DNA from: JAWKVD01 sp041398225
GTDB taxonomy: Bacteria; Pseudomonadota; Alphaproteobacteria; Caulobacterales; Hyphomonadaceae
Assembly (NCBI GenBank): GCA_041398225.1
Contig: JAWKVD010000007.1
Location: 62,001-126,000 of the forward strand
Length of the DNA stretch: 64,000 bases
Direction of reading: 5' to 3'
Positions 7,290 through 16,177 of the stretch are shown here, one piece after another. Positions within the stretch are counted from its first letter, which is position 1; every line of letters starts with the position of its first letter. The notes beneath the pieces are model-generated. The model saw nothing but the letters and a program-made list of their open reading frames with translations, did no database searches and was not told the DNA's origin. The position numbers were made by a program, and so were the translations under genes.

Positions 7290-8636
7290 TTAGGCGGTCT
7301 CGATCAGGCCGCAGGCCGCCGCGAAGATTTCGATCGGGTGACTTGTACCCGGAGGCTTCACGCCGGAGATCTCGATCTCCTGCGCCAGATGCTTGCACGC
7401 CAGCGGGCAGTCCGAACAGACCTGCGCGTCGCCCGAGCGCTTCAGCGCGGCGACGGCGTTCTTGGCCACCTTCTGGGCGATGGGGCGGGTCTCCTTCATC
7501 ACCCCGAACGTGCCGCCATGACCCGAACAGCGTTCGATCACGTCCACCTTGGTGTCCGGGATCATGCGCAGCAGCTCGGCCGCCTTCGCGCCCATATTCT
7601 GCGCGCGGGCGTGGCAGGCGAGGTGAACCGCGACGCCGCCTTCGACCGGCTTGGGCTGCGTCTTCAGGCCCTCGTCCTTGGCGATGCCGACGACATACTG
7701 GCAGATGTCCTGCGTGGCCGCGGACAGCGCCTTCACGTCTTCGTTCTCGGGCAGGATCAGCGGCCATTCGAATTTCAGCATCAGGCCGCACGAAGCGGTC
7801 GGCGCGATCACGGCGTATCCCTTCTCGACCCAGGGGCGCATCGCCTTGGCGACCTTCTCGGCCTGCTTGGCCACCTGCGCGATGTCGCCATGCTCCAGGA
7901 AGGGCATGCCGCAGCAGGCGGGGTAGACGATCTCGGTCTCGACGCCGTTGGCTTCGAGAACCGCCTTGGCCGCCATCCCGGTCGAGGGTTTGTTGTACTC
8001 GACGATGCACGTCGAATAGATCACCGCCTTGCGTCCGGCGGCGGGCGCTTCGGCGTCGCGGCGCGCGCCGTCCTGCCGGGCCTGAACGCTGAAGGTGCGG
8101 GTGCGGTATTTGGGAAGCTCGGCGTCCTTGTCGATCCCCGCGACGCCTTCGAGAACCGCGCGGCCGAGCGTGTCCTTGCGCGAGGAGAACAGGTTGGCGA
8201 TCGGCGCCACCGGCTGCGCCAGCTTGCCGTTCCGGTCGGTCTGCGCCAGCTGGTGTTCGATCTTGGGCGGGCCGTTCTTGCGCGTCGTCGCCGCGCGGTA
8301 GCGCAACATGAGGTGGGGGAAGTCGAGATCAAACGCGTGCGGCGGCACATAGGGGCACTTCGTCATGAAGCACATGTCGCAGAGCGTGCAGGCCTCGACG
8401 ACTTTTGCGTAGTCGGTTTTCGGATCGAGCCCGTCGACCTCGCCGGTCGAGCTTTCGTCGATCATGTCGAACAGGCGGGGGAAGCTGTCGCACAGGTTGA
8501 AGCAGCGCCGGCACCCGTGACAGATGTCGAAGACGCGCTCCAGCTCCTTGTCGATCGCCTCGATGTCGTAGAACGACTCTTCCCGCCATGCGAGGGCGTG
8601 ACGTGTCGGCGGTTCCAGGCTGCCTTCCTTGGCCAT
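7290..8636 (-). CDS. Fe-S oxidoreductase, GlpC/heterodisulfide reductase-type (rubrerythrin-linked)
   Basis: 448 aa. Two 4Fe-4S ferredoxin-type clusters are clear: C39, C42, C45, C49 (CHGCRRCFNLC) and C83, C86, C89, C94 (CTLCDMCFMTKC). Two CCG-type cysteine-rich domains follow, with YPACCGMPFLEHGD and a later SGHGGTFG segment; the last cysteines are in CSDCPLAC. This is the architecture of GlpC and HdrD relatives, which pass electrons between membrane or soluble donors and quinone or disulfide substrates. It sits between rubrerythrin and DUF3501 in an operon. A likely role is electron supply to rubrerythrin, which here lacks its own rubredoxin domain; that is inference. Confidence 0.88.
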   Translation of the reverse strand: MAKEGSLEPPTRHALAWREESFYDIEAIDKELERVFDICHGCRRCFNLCDSFPRLFDMIDESSTGEVDGLDPKTDYAKVVEACTLCDMCFMTKCPYVPPHAFDLDFPHLMLRYRAATTRKNGPPKIEHQLAQTDRNGKLAQPVAPIANLFSSRKDTLGRAVLEGVAGIDKDAELPKYRTRTFSVQARQDGARRDAEAPAAGRKAVIYSTCIVEYNKPSTGMAAKAVLEANGVETEIVYPACCGMPFLEHGDIAQVAKQAEKVAKAMRPWVEKGYAVIAPTASCGLMLKFEWPLILPENEDVKALSAATQDICQYVVGIAKDEGLKTQPKPVEGGVAVHLACHARAQNMGAKAAELLRMIPDTKVDVIERCSGHGGTFGVMKETRPIAQKVAKNAVAALKRSGDAQVCSDCPLACKHLAQEIEISGVKPPGTSHPIEIFAAACGLIETA

Positions 8637-8692
8637 CCGGTGGTCTTCTCGTCGCTGTTCGGAAAGGTCGGGCGGAGTACGGGTAGGGAAGT

Positions 8693-8724
8693 GGAAGCGG
8701 CCCGGCGCGAAGCGGGCCGCTTCC
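8693..8724 (-). promoter_or_regulatory. 12-bp stem hairpin between rubrerythrin and Fe-S oxidoreductase genes
   Basis: A perfect 12-base inverted repeat, GGAAGCGGCCCG / CGGGCCGCTTCC, with an 8-base loop lies 9 bases after the rubrerythrin stop. No T-run follows on the minus strand. It is therefore better explained as an mRNA-stabilising or partial attenuation element that sets high rubrerythrin relative to downstream genes than as a full terminator. Confidence 0.55.
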
Positions 8725-8732
8725 GGTTCCGC

Positions 8733-9152
8733 TTACGCGTCGAGCGAGTCCAGCGTGCGCTGGAACTTGCCGGCGTGAGACTTCTCGGCTTTCGCCAGCG
8801 TCTCGAACCAGTCGGCGATCTCGTCGAAGCCTTCTTCGCGAGCCGTGCGGGCCATGCCCGGGTACATGTCGGTGTATTCGTGGGTTTCACCCGCGATCGC
8901 CGCCATCAGGTTTTCCGAGGTCGAGCCGATCGGTTTGCCGGTCGCCGGATCGCCGACGGCCTCGAGGAATTCCAGATGGCCGTGCGCGTGGCCGGTCTCG
9001 CCTTCGGCGGTCGAGCGGAAAACGGCGGCGGCGTCGTTGTAGCCTTCGATGTCGGCTTTTTGTGCGAAGTAGAGGTAGCGACGGTTGGCCTGGCTTTCGC
9101 CGGCGAACGCTTCCTTCAGGTTTTCGACGGTTTTGCTGTCCTTGAGTTCCAT
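8733..9152 (-). CDS. Rubrerythrin (diiron peroxidase, without rubredoxin domain)
   Basis: 139-aa ferritin-like four-helix protein. The diiron ligands can be read: E19 (GESQANRRY), E52xxH55 (GETGHAHGH), E89/E92 (GETHEY) and E123xxH126 (AEKSHAGKF). The family reduces hydrogen peroxide at the diiron site. The usual C-terminal rubredoxin domain is missing, so an external electron donor is needed; the downstream Fe-S oxidoreductase is the obvious candidate. Start ATG at 9152 has GAGGAGA six bases upstream. First gene of an operon with the Fe-S protein and DUF3501; an ICE-like Irr site lies ~93 bases upstream. Confidence 0.93.
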   Translation of the reverse strand: MELKDSKTVENLKEAFAGESQANRRYLYFAQKADIEGYNDAAAVFRSTAEGETGHAHGHLEFLEAVGDPATGKPIGSTSENLMAAIAGETHEYTDMYPGMARTAREEGFDEIADWFETLAKAEKSHAGKFQRTLDSLDA

Positions 9153-9244
9153 GCGTTTCTCCTCATCGGAACGGGCTCCCCAAGGGAGCGGTTGCGAACG
9201 CGATGGGGGACCCTAGCCAATCAGGCGCGTGGTTCAAGAACAAT

Positions 9245-9261
9245 TTTAGAAGGATTCTATA
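9245..9261 (-). promoter_or_regulatory. ICE-like Irr operator upstream of rubrerythrin operon
   Basis: TTTAGAA-GGA-TTCTATA matches the iron control element consensus TTTAGAANNNTTCTAAA at all but one position of the two arms. It lies between irr and the rubrerythrin gene, about 93 bases before the latter's start, and inside a locally AT-rich stretch in an otherwise GC-rich region. Irr binds such sites under low iron or with altered haem. Seen: motif and position; inferred: direct Irr control of the operon. Confidence 0.72.
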
Positions 9262-9325
9262 TTCGCCCAAAAAGCGATGCACGCTCAGGACCGTCCAGAC
9301 AGGAACAGACGGGGTGACTGCGACG

Positions 9326-9739
9326 CTAGAGGCGGTCGTCGTGTTCCGGGCCGGACATCCGCACGATGACTTCGACGGAGCGGACTTTCGATCCTTCCGG
9401 AATCGGGGGCAGGCCCTCCACCTTCACGCTGTCGCCGGGGATGTCGTGCAGCTTCCCGCCATCCTCGAAGAAGAGGTGATGGTGATCGGAGGTGTTGGTG
9501 TCGAAATAGGTCCGGTCGGTGTCGAGGGTGATGCGCTTCATCATCCCGGCCGCGACGAACTGGTTGAGCGTGTTGTAGACTGTCGCCAGCGAAACCCGGA
9601 TGCCCGCGGCGCGCGCCATCGCGGCCACGTCGTCCGCCGTGACGTGGCGATCCTGACCGTCGAACAGCAGTTCGCCGATTGCGAGCCGCTTGGGCGTCGC
9701 GCGCAGGCCGGAATTCTGGAGTCGGTTCGTAATGCTCAT
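9326..9739 (-). CDS. irr: Iron response regulator Irr (Fur family)
   Basis: 137-aa Fur-family repressor. It has the winged-helix part (GLRATPKRLAIGELL, then VSLATVYNTLNQFVAAGMM) and the Irr hallmark FDTNTSDHHHLFFE with the His cluster at 86-88, the haem-binding site of Irr. No N-terminal haem regulatory motif (CP) is present. An in-frame ATG at 9763 would add 8 residues, but it overlaps an ICE-like palindrome, so 9739 is preferred; neither start has a strong ribosome site. It lies directly upstream of the rubrerythrin operon on the same strand. Irr controls haem and iron genes in alphaproteobacteria. Confidence 0.9.
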   Translation of the reverse strand: MSITNRLQNSGLRATPKRLAIGELLFDGQDRHVTADDVAAMARAAGIRVSLATVYNTLNQFVAAGMMKRITLDTDRTYFDTNTSDHHHLFFEDGGKLHDIPGDSVKVEGLPPIPEGSKVRSVEVIVRMSGPEHDDRL

Positions 9740-9752
9740 AACAGGCCATATA

Positions 9753-9767
9753 TTAGAATGCATATAA
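9753..9767 (-). promoter_or_regulatory. Weaker ICE-like motif at the irr promoter
   Basis: TTAGAA-TGC-ATATAA has one perfect ICE half-site and a second arm matching four of six positions. It lies 14 bases before the preferred irr start. This is compatible with autoregulation of irr. Evidence is the motif alone. Confidence 0.4.
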
Positions 9768-9893
9768 GTTGCGTCAAGTCCCCCGTCGGGGCGGTCTCAA
9801 GACGCAGACCGCCTCGCCCTTGCAACACCTGATCCATGCCGGATAGGGAAGTCCAAACCAAAGCAAAAGACCAGAGATTACGGGGAGAACGTC

Positions 9894-11084
9894 TTGGCCG
9901 AGCGTAGTACTGGCCCGCTAGCGGGCATCCGGATACTCGACCTGTCCACGGTTCTGTTCGGGCCATACGCCACCCAGCTCCTCGGCGATCTTGGCGCCGA
10001 TGTGATCAAGGTTGAGAACGGCGCCGGCGACATCATGCGCCACGCCGGACCGGCCCCTGCGGAAGGCATGGGCGCGATCTACATGTGCGCCAACCGCAAC
10101 AAGCGCGGCATCCGCCTCGATCTGAAATCGGAGCTGGGCAAGGAGGCGATCCGCCGTCTCGCCGCCACCTCGGACGTGTTCTTCACCAACGTCCGCATGG
10201 ACGGTCTGCAGCGTCTTGGCCTTGGCTATGACGAGGTGCGCAAGCTCCGCGACGACATTATCTATGTGCATTGCGCCGGCTATGGTTCGGACGGACCGTA
10301 TGCGGGCAAGCCCGCCTATGACGATCTGATCCAGGCCGCTTCGGGCGTGGCGCAGCTGTTCGCGATCCGCGAGGGCGGGCCGCCGAAATACATGCCCGCG
10401 CTGATGGCCGACAAGACATCCGGCATGTTCGCCGCGCTGGCGGTGATGACCGCGCTCTACGCCAAGGCGCAGACCGGCAAGGGGCAGTTTGTCGAAGTGC
10501 CGATGCTGGAGTGCTTCACCTCGTTCAATCTCGTTGAAAACCTGTTCGGCCACACTTTCGTGCCGCCGACGACCGGCGTTGCCTATTCGCGCTCGGTCAG
10601 CGCCAACCGCAGGCCGTACGCCACCAAGGACGGTTTCATCGGCATCATGCCGTATTCCGACAGCCAGTGGACGACCTTCTTCGAACTGGGCGGCCGCCCG
10701 GAAGTGAACGCCGACCCGCGCTTCATCACCTATTCGGCGCGTACCCAGAACATCAACGCGCTCTACGAACTGGTCGGGGAGGTCGCCGCCACCAAGACCA
10801 CCGACGAATGGCTTGGCCTTCTGGAGAAGGCCGACATTCCCGCCATGCGCTGTTCGACCATCGAGGAAGTTCTGGAAGACCCGCATCTCACCGAGACGGG
10901 ATTCATTCATGAGCGCCAGCACCCGGTTGTCGGACCCTACAAAGCGATGAAGCACCCGCTGCGCTTCTCCGAGACGCCGGCGGACATTCGCCTGGAGCCG
11001 CCGACGCTGGGCCAGCACACGCGTGAAGTTCTGGGAGAGCTGGGCTTTACGGAAGATGAGATCGAAACGGTTGCGGGCGGCTAG
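9894..11084 (+). CDS. Family III CoA-transferase (CaiB/BaiF)
   Basis: 396-aa formyl-CoA transferase-like enzyme. Readable family features are GIRILDLSTVLFGPYATQLLGDLGADVIKVE at the N-terminus, RNKRGIRLDLK, the catalytic aspartate D143 in PAYDDLIQAASG, and GKGQFVEVPMLE. The family transfers CoA from an acyl-CoA to a carboxylic acid without a free acid intermediate; the substrates here cannot be told. Start is TTG at 9894 with GGGGAG six bases upstream; no better ATG precedes the conserved N-terminus. Transcribed away from irr, with no operon partner on its strand, so it may act in degradation of a branched or aromatic acid (inference). Confidence 0.9.
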   Translation: MAERSTGPLAGIRILDLSTVLFGPYATQLLGDLGADVIKVENGAGDIMRHAGPAPAEGMGAIYMCANRNKRGIRLDLKSELGKEAIRRLAATSDVFFTNVRMDGLQRLGLGYDEVRKLRDDIIYVHCAGYGSDGPYAGKPAYDDLIQAASGVAQLFAIREGGPPKYMPALMADKTSGMFAALAVMTALYAKAQTGKGQFVEVPMLECFTSFNLVENLFGHTFVPPTTGVAYSRSVSANRRPYATKDGFIGIMPYSDSQWTTFFELGGRPEVNADPRFITYSARTQNINALYELVGEVAATKTTDEWLGLLEKADIPAMRCSTIEEVLEDPHLTETGFIHERQHPVVGPYKAMKHPLRFSETPADIRLEPPTLGQHTREVLGELGFTEDEIETVAGG

Positions 11085-11096
11085 ACCCGCCCGGCG

Positions 11097-11478
11097 TCAG
11101 ATCAGCTCGTCCGACAGCGCGCGCACCACGCCTGCGAACAGGGCGTCCTTGGCGCGCTCCACTTCGGAAAGATCTTCGTAGGGAACCATCAGCGGATGGG
11201 TCTTGCGGTCGGCGTCCTGTGGCGGCCGAAGCCCAGCCGGTCGCGCGCTTCTCCTCCATCCACTGATCGTGTTGGGCGGAGCTGTGCGCGTCGGGGTTTT
11301 TCAGGCGCCATTCGACGCCTTCGACGGTGGAATCCCGCATCCATTTCGGCGCGTCGGTCCACGACGGTATCTGCGGCTGCCGGTTGGCGGCCTGCCAGGC
11401 GCGGATCGCTTCATGCGCGACGCGGGCGATCTTCATCACCTGTTTGCGATCGATCGGCTTGCGTTTGGCGCGGCTCAT
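11097..11478 (-). CDS. Small stand-alone RyR-domain protein (frame disrupted by indels)
   Basis: Start ATG 11478 overlaps the stop of the upstream protease gene (ATGA), so the two are coupled. The product begins MSRAKRKPIDRKQVMKIARV and carries the ryanodine-receptor (RyR) repeat pattern: IARVAHEAIRAWQ, PSWTDAPKWMRDSTVEGVEW and NPDAHSSAQHDQWMEEKRATGW. The frame then slips near 11221-11236, and the second half, DADRKTHPLMVPYEDLSEVERAKDALF, continues in another frame to TGA at 11097-11099. The span is 382 bases; adding two bases in G/C runs restores a 127-aa RyR protein exactly, so I suspect sequencing errors. RyR domains in bacteria are proposed small-ligand sensors. The third gene of the protease/muramidase operon. 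Confidence 0.72.
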
Positions 11479-14307
11479 TCGGAACGCCCGCCGGCGGCGG
11501 CTTTCCAGCTCTGGAGCAGGTCGAAGAGGTCCGCGTCGATCAGGGCGCCGGAATTCGCTTCGCCGACCGCGACCGGCGTCGACGCCTTGCCATAGGCGTG
11601 CACGCCAATGACGACAGGTGTTGGCGAGGCGTCCGGTTCGATCACGTAGATCGGCGCGCCGGACTGGCCCGGCGTTGTGTCGGTCGCATAGAAGATGCGG
11701 CCGTTCTTCACCCCCAGAATGGGCGATGCGTGGTGCCACATCTGGCTGGCCGGCAGAGGCGGCAGCGGCGCGCCCGACGACGGATCGCGCGGCTGGTCGA
11801 GTTTTTCGCCCGGATAGCCGGTGACGTGCGACCACCGCGAACTCAGATCGTCCGGCGTGCGCACGGCCAGTCCGTACCAGCCGACCTTTTCTCCGACCGC
11901 CTGTTCAAGGTGGATCGCGGCGACATCGCAGGTGATTTCGAAGCCGGTCTGCCAGCGCGGATGCACCGACACGCTGCGCGCGCCGAAAGCGCCGAACGGC
12001 CGGTCCGTCACGTTCAGCGCCGGAATGATCTCGATCCGGTCGGGCAGCGACTGGATCGACTTCGGGAACACCACATGGCCTGCGGTCACCAGCATGTCCG
12101 GCCCGATGAGAAAGCCCGTGCCGACCGCCAGCCGGGTGCCCCAATGGCAACGGATCGCGCACAGCATGCGCCATGGCGACATGGAGGTGTCGAGAATGCG
12201 TGTGCGGCCGTCTATGCCGATGATGCTCTCGTTCGAGATGTTGGCGATCTCTTCCGCGCTCGCACGGCCGGACTTCAGCAGTTGCTCGGCGGCGACCGAG
12301 CGGCCCAGCGAGGCGTCGCCCAAGGAGCCCGGCGTCACGCGCGGTCCGGAATGAACTGGTGCGCCGCTTAGCGGCGCGGCGACGATCGGCGGCGCCGAGG
12401 GCGTGCTTTCGCCGGCGGCGAGCGCGGACAGCGGCGTGGAGCGCCAGCGCCGCCCGCCGGTCATGCCCGCTTCGCTGGCCTCGCCGAAGGTTTCGGAGAT
12501 CGCCGCCCGGATGCTTTCGATCCAGATGCCCTGGTTGGCCGCATAGCGCCCGCCGCGCGCATTGAGTCTGGACGCCTCCAGCATGCCGCGATGATGCACC
12601 GCGAGGAGCTGGAAATCGTTGAAATCGAACACCGGACTACCCGAGCTGCCGCCCAGCGTCGGCGTTTTGTAGTGAAGGTGAACCGGTTCTGGCTGAACAT
12701 GCGCCGTCTGGTCAAAGTCGCCCGCGGACTCCTCGGTCGCCATCGGCGCATCATGGTCGAGGAAAATGTTGTCCGCGAAGGAGAAAGAGAGATCTCCGGC
12801 GGCCGGGGTAGCCGATCACGTACAGCCGCCCGATGCCGTCATCGTCTACGGCGTGCGGCGGAAGCGGTCGGCGCGACACGCTGGAGATCGGCTCGATATG
12901 CGAGGGCAGGGCCTGGCTCGGCCGCAGCACGGTGATGTCGTGCGAATCCTGGTCGGATTCCCACAGAACTTCGGCGAAGCCGACGCGCGCCTGCGTCTCG
13001 TCGGTGTGCATGCCCTCGCGCAGGTCCGGGCACACGAACACCGCCTCGCAGTATTCCGCCATCTGGCTTGTCTTGTTGGGCCGCGTGGAGATCACGTGAT
13101 TGTTCGTCACGATCACGGGGTCGGCGCCCCACTCCGGACGAAGCAGATCGCCACGCATCGCGAACCCGGTCGCGAACGGCGTGTCGCGTCCGCCCATCTG
13201 CGCGTGTATCCGGCAGATGGCGCGGGCGCGCTGGATGGCGTGCTGGATCACCTGCAACGCCACCGGCGCATTGGTGGAGAAGATCTGTTCGAACCCCTTG
13301 GGGTTGTCCTGGCCGCCGCCATCCTTGAGTTCGCGTTCGATCAGGAAGGTCTCGCGCGTGCTCATCCGCACCTGCGCGGCTTGCGGGGCGTCTTTTGACG
13401 TGTGCCCGTTCTTGTTGAGCTTGGACACCATGATCGCCTTCAGCAGGCGCACGGGCGCGCCGCGCTCGGCGTCGTCGCCGGAGATCTGCCACACCTCCTC
13501 CAGCTGCCGCAGCGAGGCGTTCAGCTGAAACAGGCTGACGTCGGGCGACAACGCGAACGTCGCATAAGCCTTGGCGGCATCGGCGTACTGGCCGAGCGCG
13601 ATCAGCGCTTCGCCCTGCGTGCCCCACGACCACACGGTCGTGGGTTGGCTCACCGCCGCAAGCACCTGGCGGGCGAGACCCTGCGCGGAGGGATCGTCGG
13701 GCGAGACCCTGTCGCGAATGGCCCGGAAGGCCAGCGCGAGCGCATTGACGCCGTAATAGGCGTTGGCCTCGGTTTGCGAGTGCTCCCACACGCGCAGATA
13801 GGCGGAGAAGGCGCGTTCGATGAACACCGCCCGGACGGCCGGCTCGTCGAGACGCTTGCCCATCGCGCCGTCGACATACATCTGCTTGTAGATGCGGCCC
13901 ATCGCCGAAAGACCGTCTTCGCCCTCGCGCGTGGCCGGCCCCTTGGCGGCGAGCGGCGCGGCCAGCTCCAGCGCGCGGTCGAAGACGCCAAGTTCGATCA
14001 ACGCCTGGATTTCCCAGCGCTGGATGTCGAGATCGGTCATCCCGGCCGAGCGCATCTCGTTGGTCAGCACGTAGAGATCGTCGAACACGCGGTTGGCGCG
14101 AAGCTGCGCCGCGAAACGCTTCAGCGTGTCGAACCCGCGCGCGCCCAGAACCTTGGCCTGGGTGACGAGGTTGAGGATCGGACCCAGCGATTGCCCGCTG
14201 TCGAACTTGGCGAGCGTCGGCAGCAGGGCGGCGGCTTCCGCATCGAGACGCTGAAGCTCGATGTCGTCGGTCGGCGGAACGGCGGGCTCGGGAAGGGGCA
14301 TGTCCAT
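11475..14307 (-). CDS. Helical-repeat protein with two tandem trypsin-like protease domains (frame disrupted near 12800)
   Basis: Start ATG 14307 (GAGGAG six bases before). Residues ~60-290 form a TPR-like, DUF4071-resembling helical region (LRVWEHSQTEANAYYGVNALALA). A first trypsin-like domain follows with catalytic H404 (TNNHVIS) and D457 (SHDITVL); its serine (GGSSGSPVFD) lies beyond a frame break at about 12795-12807. After that break the other frame continues with a second complete protease: His in LVTAGHVVFP, Asp in CDVAAIHLE, Ser in TPGQSGAPIYV, ending at 11475. So one gene of ~940 codons is split by one indel. No signal peptide, so it probably acts in the cytoplasm. 11-base gap from the muramidase gene upstream; stop overlaps the RyR start. 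Confidence 0.8.
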
Positions 14308-14318
14308 GGCGCGCTCCT

Positions 14319-16031
14319 CTAACCTGCAGCCTGCGATGCGGCGCCGTTCGGCGTCCATCCGTCGAAGTCTGGCGGGGCGGCTGCGAGCGGCGCGCGTCCG
14401 CCGTCATCCTCCAGCAACAGGCTTTCGGTTTCGCCGACGCCCGGGGCGTTGCGGATCAGCGGATCCATGCGCTTCTTCAGGTGAACCAACCGGTTCAGCC
14501 ACCCGCGCAGAAAGACGCCAAGTTTGGGATTCGTCTCCACCAGCCGGCGATAGAAGCCCTCGCGTTTGGCGAGGCATTCGGCGATCAGCGCGGTGGTGTT
14601 GGAGGCGGCCGCGATGACCTTGGCGCGTGTGATCTTTCCCCATGCGCCGTCGCACTGCACGGCGGGCAGGCCGGAGGCCTGCTGCAGCATCCGGATGGCG
14701 TTCTTGGTGCCGTGATTGACCGCCGCGTCGAACACGAACAGCGACAGCGCCTCGTTGGGCAGGTCGGCGCAATGCGCCGTGCGCCAGTATCCCTGAAAGT
14801 AGATTTCCTCGAGCTCTTCCTGCTCCAGGTCTCGCACGGTGCGTTTGGGCAATCCCTTTCGCGTGCGGTAGGCGTCGTAGGTTTTCTGCGTGACGCCCTT
14901 GTTGGTCGCCCCGCCCGGGTCGTTGGGATGATCGACAAACCCGCCCTCATTCTCGAGCACCACGCTGAGGCAACGCCGGAACGGAGCCATTCCGATCGCC
15001 GACAACGCGGTGGACGCCGCGACGCCGCCGAGCATGAAGCTCTCCGCGCCGGTTTCTTCCTCCGGGGAGTCCATGAAGAAGCTCAGCGCTTCCGCCATGC
15101 CGCCAGGATCGCCGATCAGCGCCGACTCGGCCCCTTCGAGAATGGGCGCGAACCTCTGCTCCGCCGCTTCGACGATGCGGTTGGCGTCGGTCCGCGTGAT
15201 GTCCGGAGAGGTGAGGGCGGTGATCCGGAACAGGTTCAACGCTTCGCGCACATCGCCGCCCGCCAGCGCGGACTCGCGGATGCGCAGCCACGCCTGATTG
15301 AGATCGGGCAGAACCATCCAGTCCGGTCTGTATTCCTCGCGCTGCAGGCGGAGCACGATGTAAGCGGATTTCACCGGGCCGTTCTTTGAAACCAGCTGAC
15401 GGCTGGTCGCGTCGAATCTGAGAGCCGCTTCATCCTCCCGGCCATTCACGAACGCGAAGTCGCCGCTGCGCACAGGGGAACGCAACGTTCCGACGAACCG
15501 TCCCAGCGATTGCAGCTTGTTGGAGTCGAGCAGGTCGTCGAGCGAGTCCTTCACCGTCTGCGCCGATTGCGCGACGTCTCCCGCGGCGCCTGCGATCGGG
15601 GTGATCTGGCTGAGGAAGGCGGCGGCCGGCGTCGAGGCGATATCGCACACCAGCTTCAGGACGCCGGAGATGTAGTCCTTCTCCTTGACGACCCCCAGCG
15701 TCAACTCGACGGTCATCTCCTCCTGGGAGATGACCCGCGGCGTGAGCTGCAGGTCCATCACCTCCAGCCGGTCGTTCCGGGCGAATTCCGGGCGTGTCTC
15801 GCTGTTCGATGGGAACAGGCCGATCAACGTGCGCTCGCCGTTGAGGCTGAAGTGCTTCATCGACGCCCAGATAACGGGGGCGAACTTGGACGTGTTCAGC
15901 AATTTGCCGGGCAAGTGAACGCTCACAAGCGCCACCGAAAAGTAATCCTGACCCGGCTGGAACGCCGCGCCCTGATCCCCAAGCGGAACGAGGCGAAACG
16001 AATCAGAGTCGCCGCGGTTTTGTTTCGCCAT
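14319..16031 (-). CDS. GH108-type muramidase/secretion-activator domain fused to an unknown N-terminal region
   Basis: 570 aa. Residues ~350-520 match glycoside hydrolase family 108 endolysins: VLENEGGFVDHPNDPGGATNKGVT with the catalytic Glu in ENEGG (E362), then FVFDAAVNHG and a peptidoglycan-binding-like AVQCDGAWGKITRAKV. The first ~340 residues are unrecognised: a beta-rich part (FRLVPLGDQG; LVLRLQREEY-like strands), then helices (NQAWLRIRESALAGGDVREALNLF). No signal peptide or membrane anchor is seen, which is odd for a wall-acting enzyme without a phage holin nearby. First gene of the operon with the double protease and the RyR protein; divergent from the two-TM RyR gene. An ATG at 16094 would add 21 residues. 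Confidence 0.75.
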   Translation of the reverse strand: MAKQNRGDSDSFRLVPLGDQGAAFQPGQDYFSVALVSVHLPGKLLNTSKFAPVIWASMKHFSLNGERTLIGLFPSNSETRPEFARNDRLEVMDLQLTPRVISQEEMTVELTLGVVKEKDYISGVLKLVCDIASTPAAAFLSQITPIAGAAGDVAQSAQTVKDSLDDLLDSNKLQSLGRFVGTLRSPVRSGDFAFVNGREDEAALRFDATSRQLVSKNGPVKSAYIVLRLQREEYRPDWMVLPDLNQAWLRIRESALAGGDVREALNLFRITALTSPDITRTDANRIVEAAEQRFAPILEGAESALIGDPGGMAEALSFFMDSPEEETGAESFMLGGVAASTALSAIGMAPFRRCLSVVLENEGGFVDHPNDPGGATNKGVTQKTYDAYRTRKGLPKRTVRDLEQEELEEIYFQGYWRTAHCADLPNEALSLFVFDAAVNHGTKNAIRMLQQASGLPAVQCDGAWGKITRAKVIAAASNTTALIAECLAKREGFYRRLVETNPKLGVFLRGWLNRLVHLKKRMDPLIRNAPGVGETESLLLEDDGGRAPLAAAPPDFDGWTPNGAASQAAG

Positions 16032-16177
16032 GCCGACACCCCACTCTTCTGACCGACTTGTTAACACGCCAGTTTGGCTGTTTGTAGACAGCATGCGCCG
16101 TGGAAAGGACTTCCTGTCCCGTCGCCGACGTCATAGCGTTCGCTGCGGGGCGCTTGCGAGCGGCGCGGAGGGACGCG

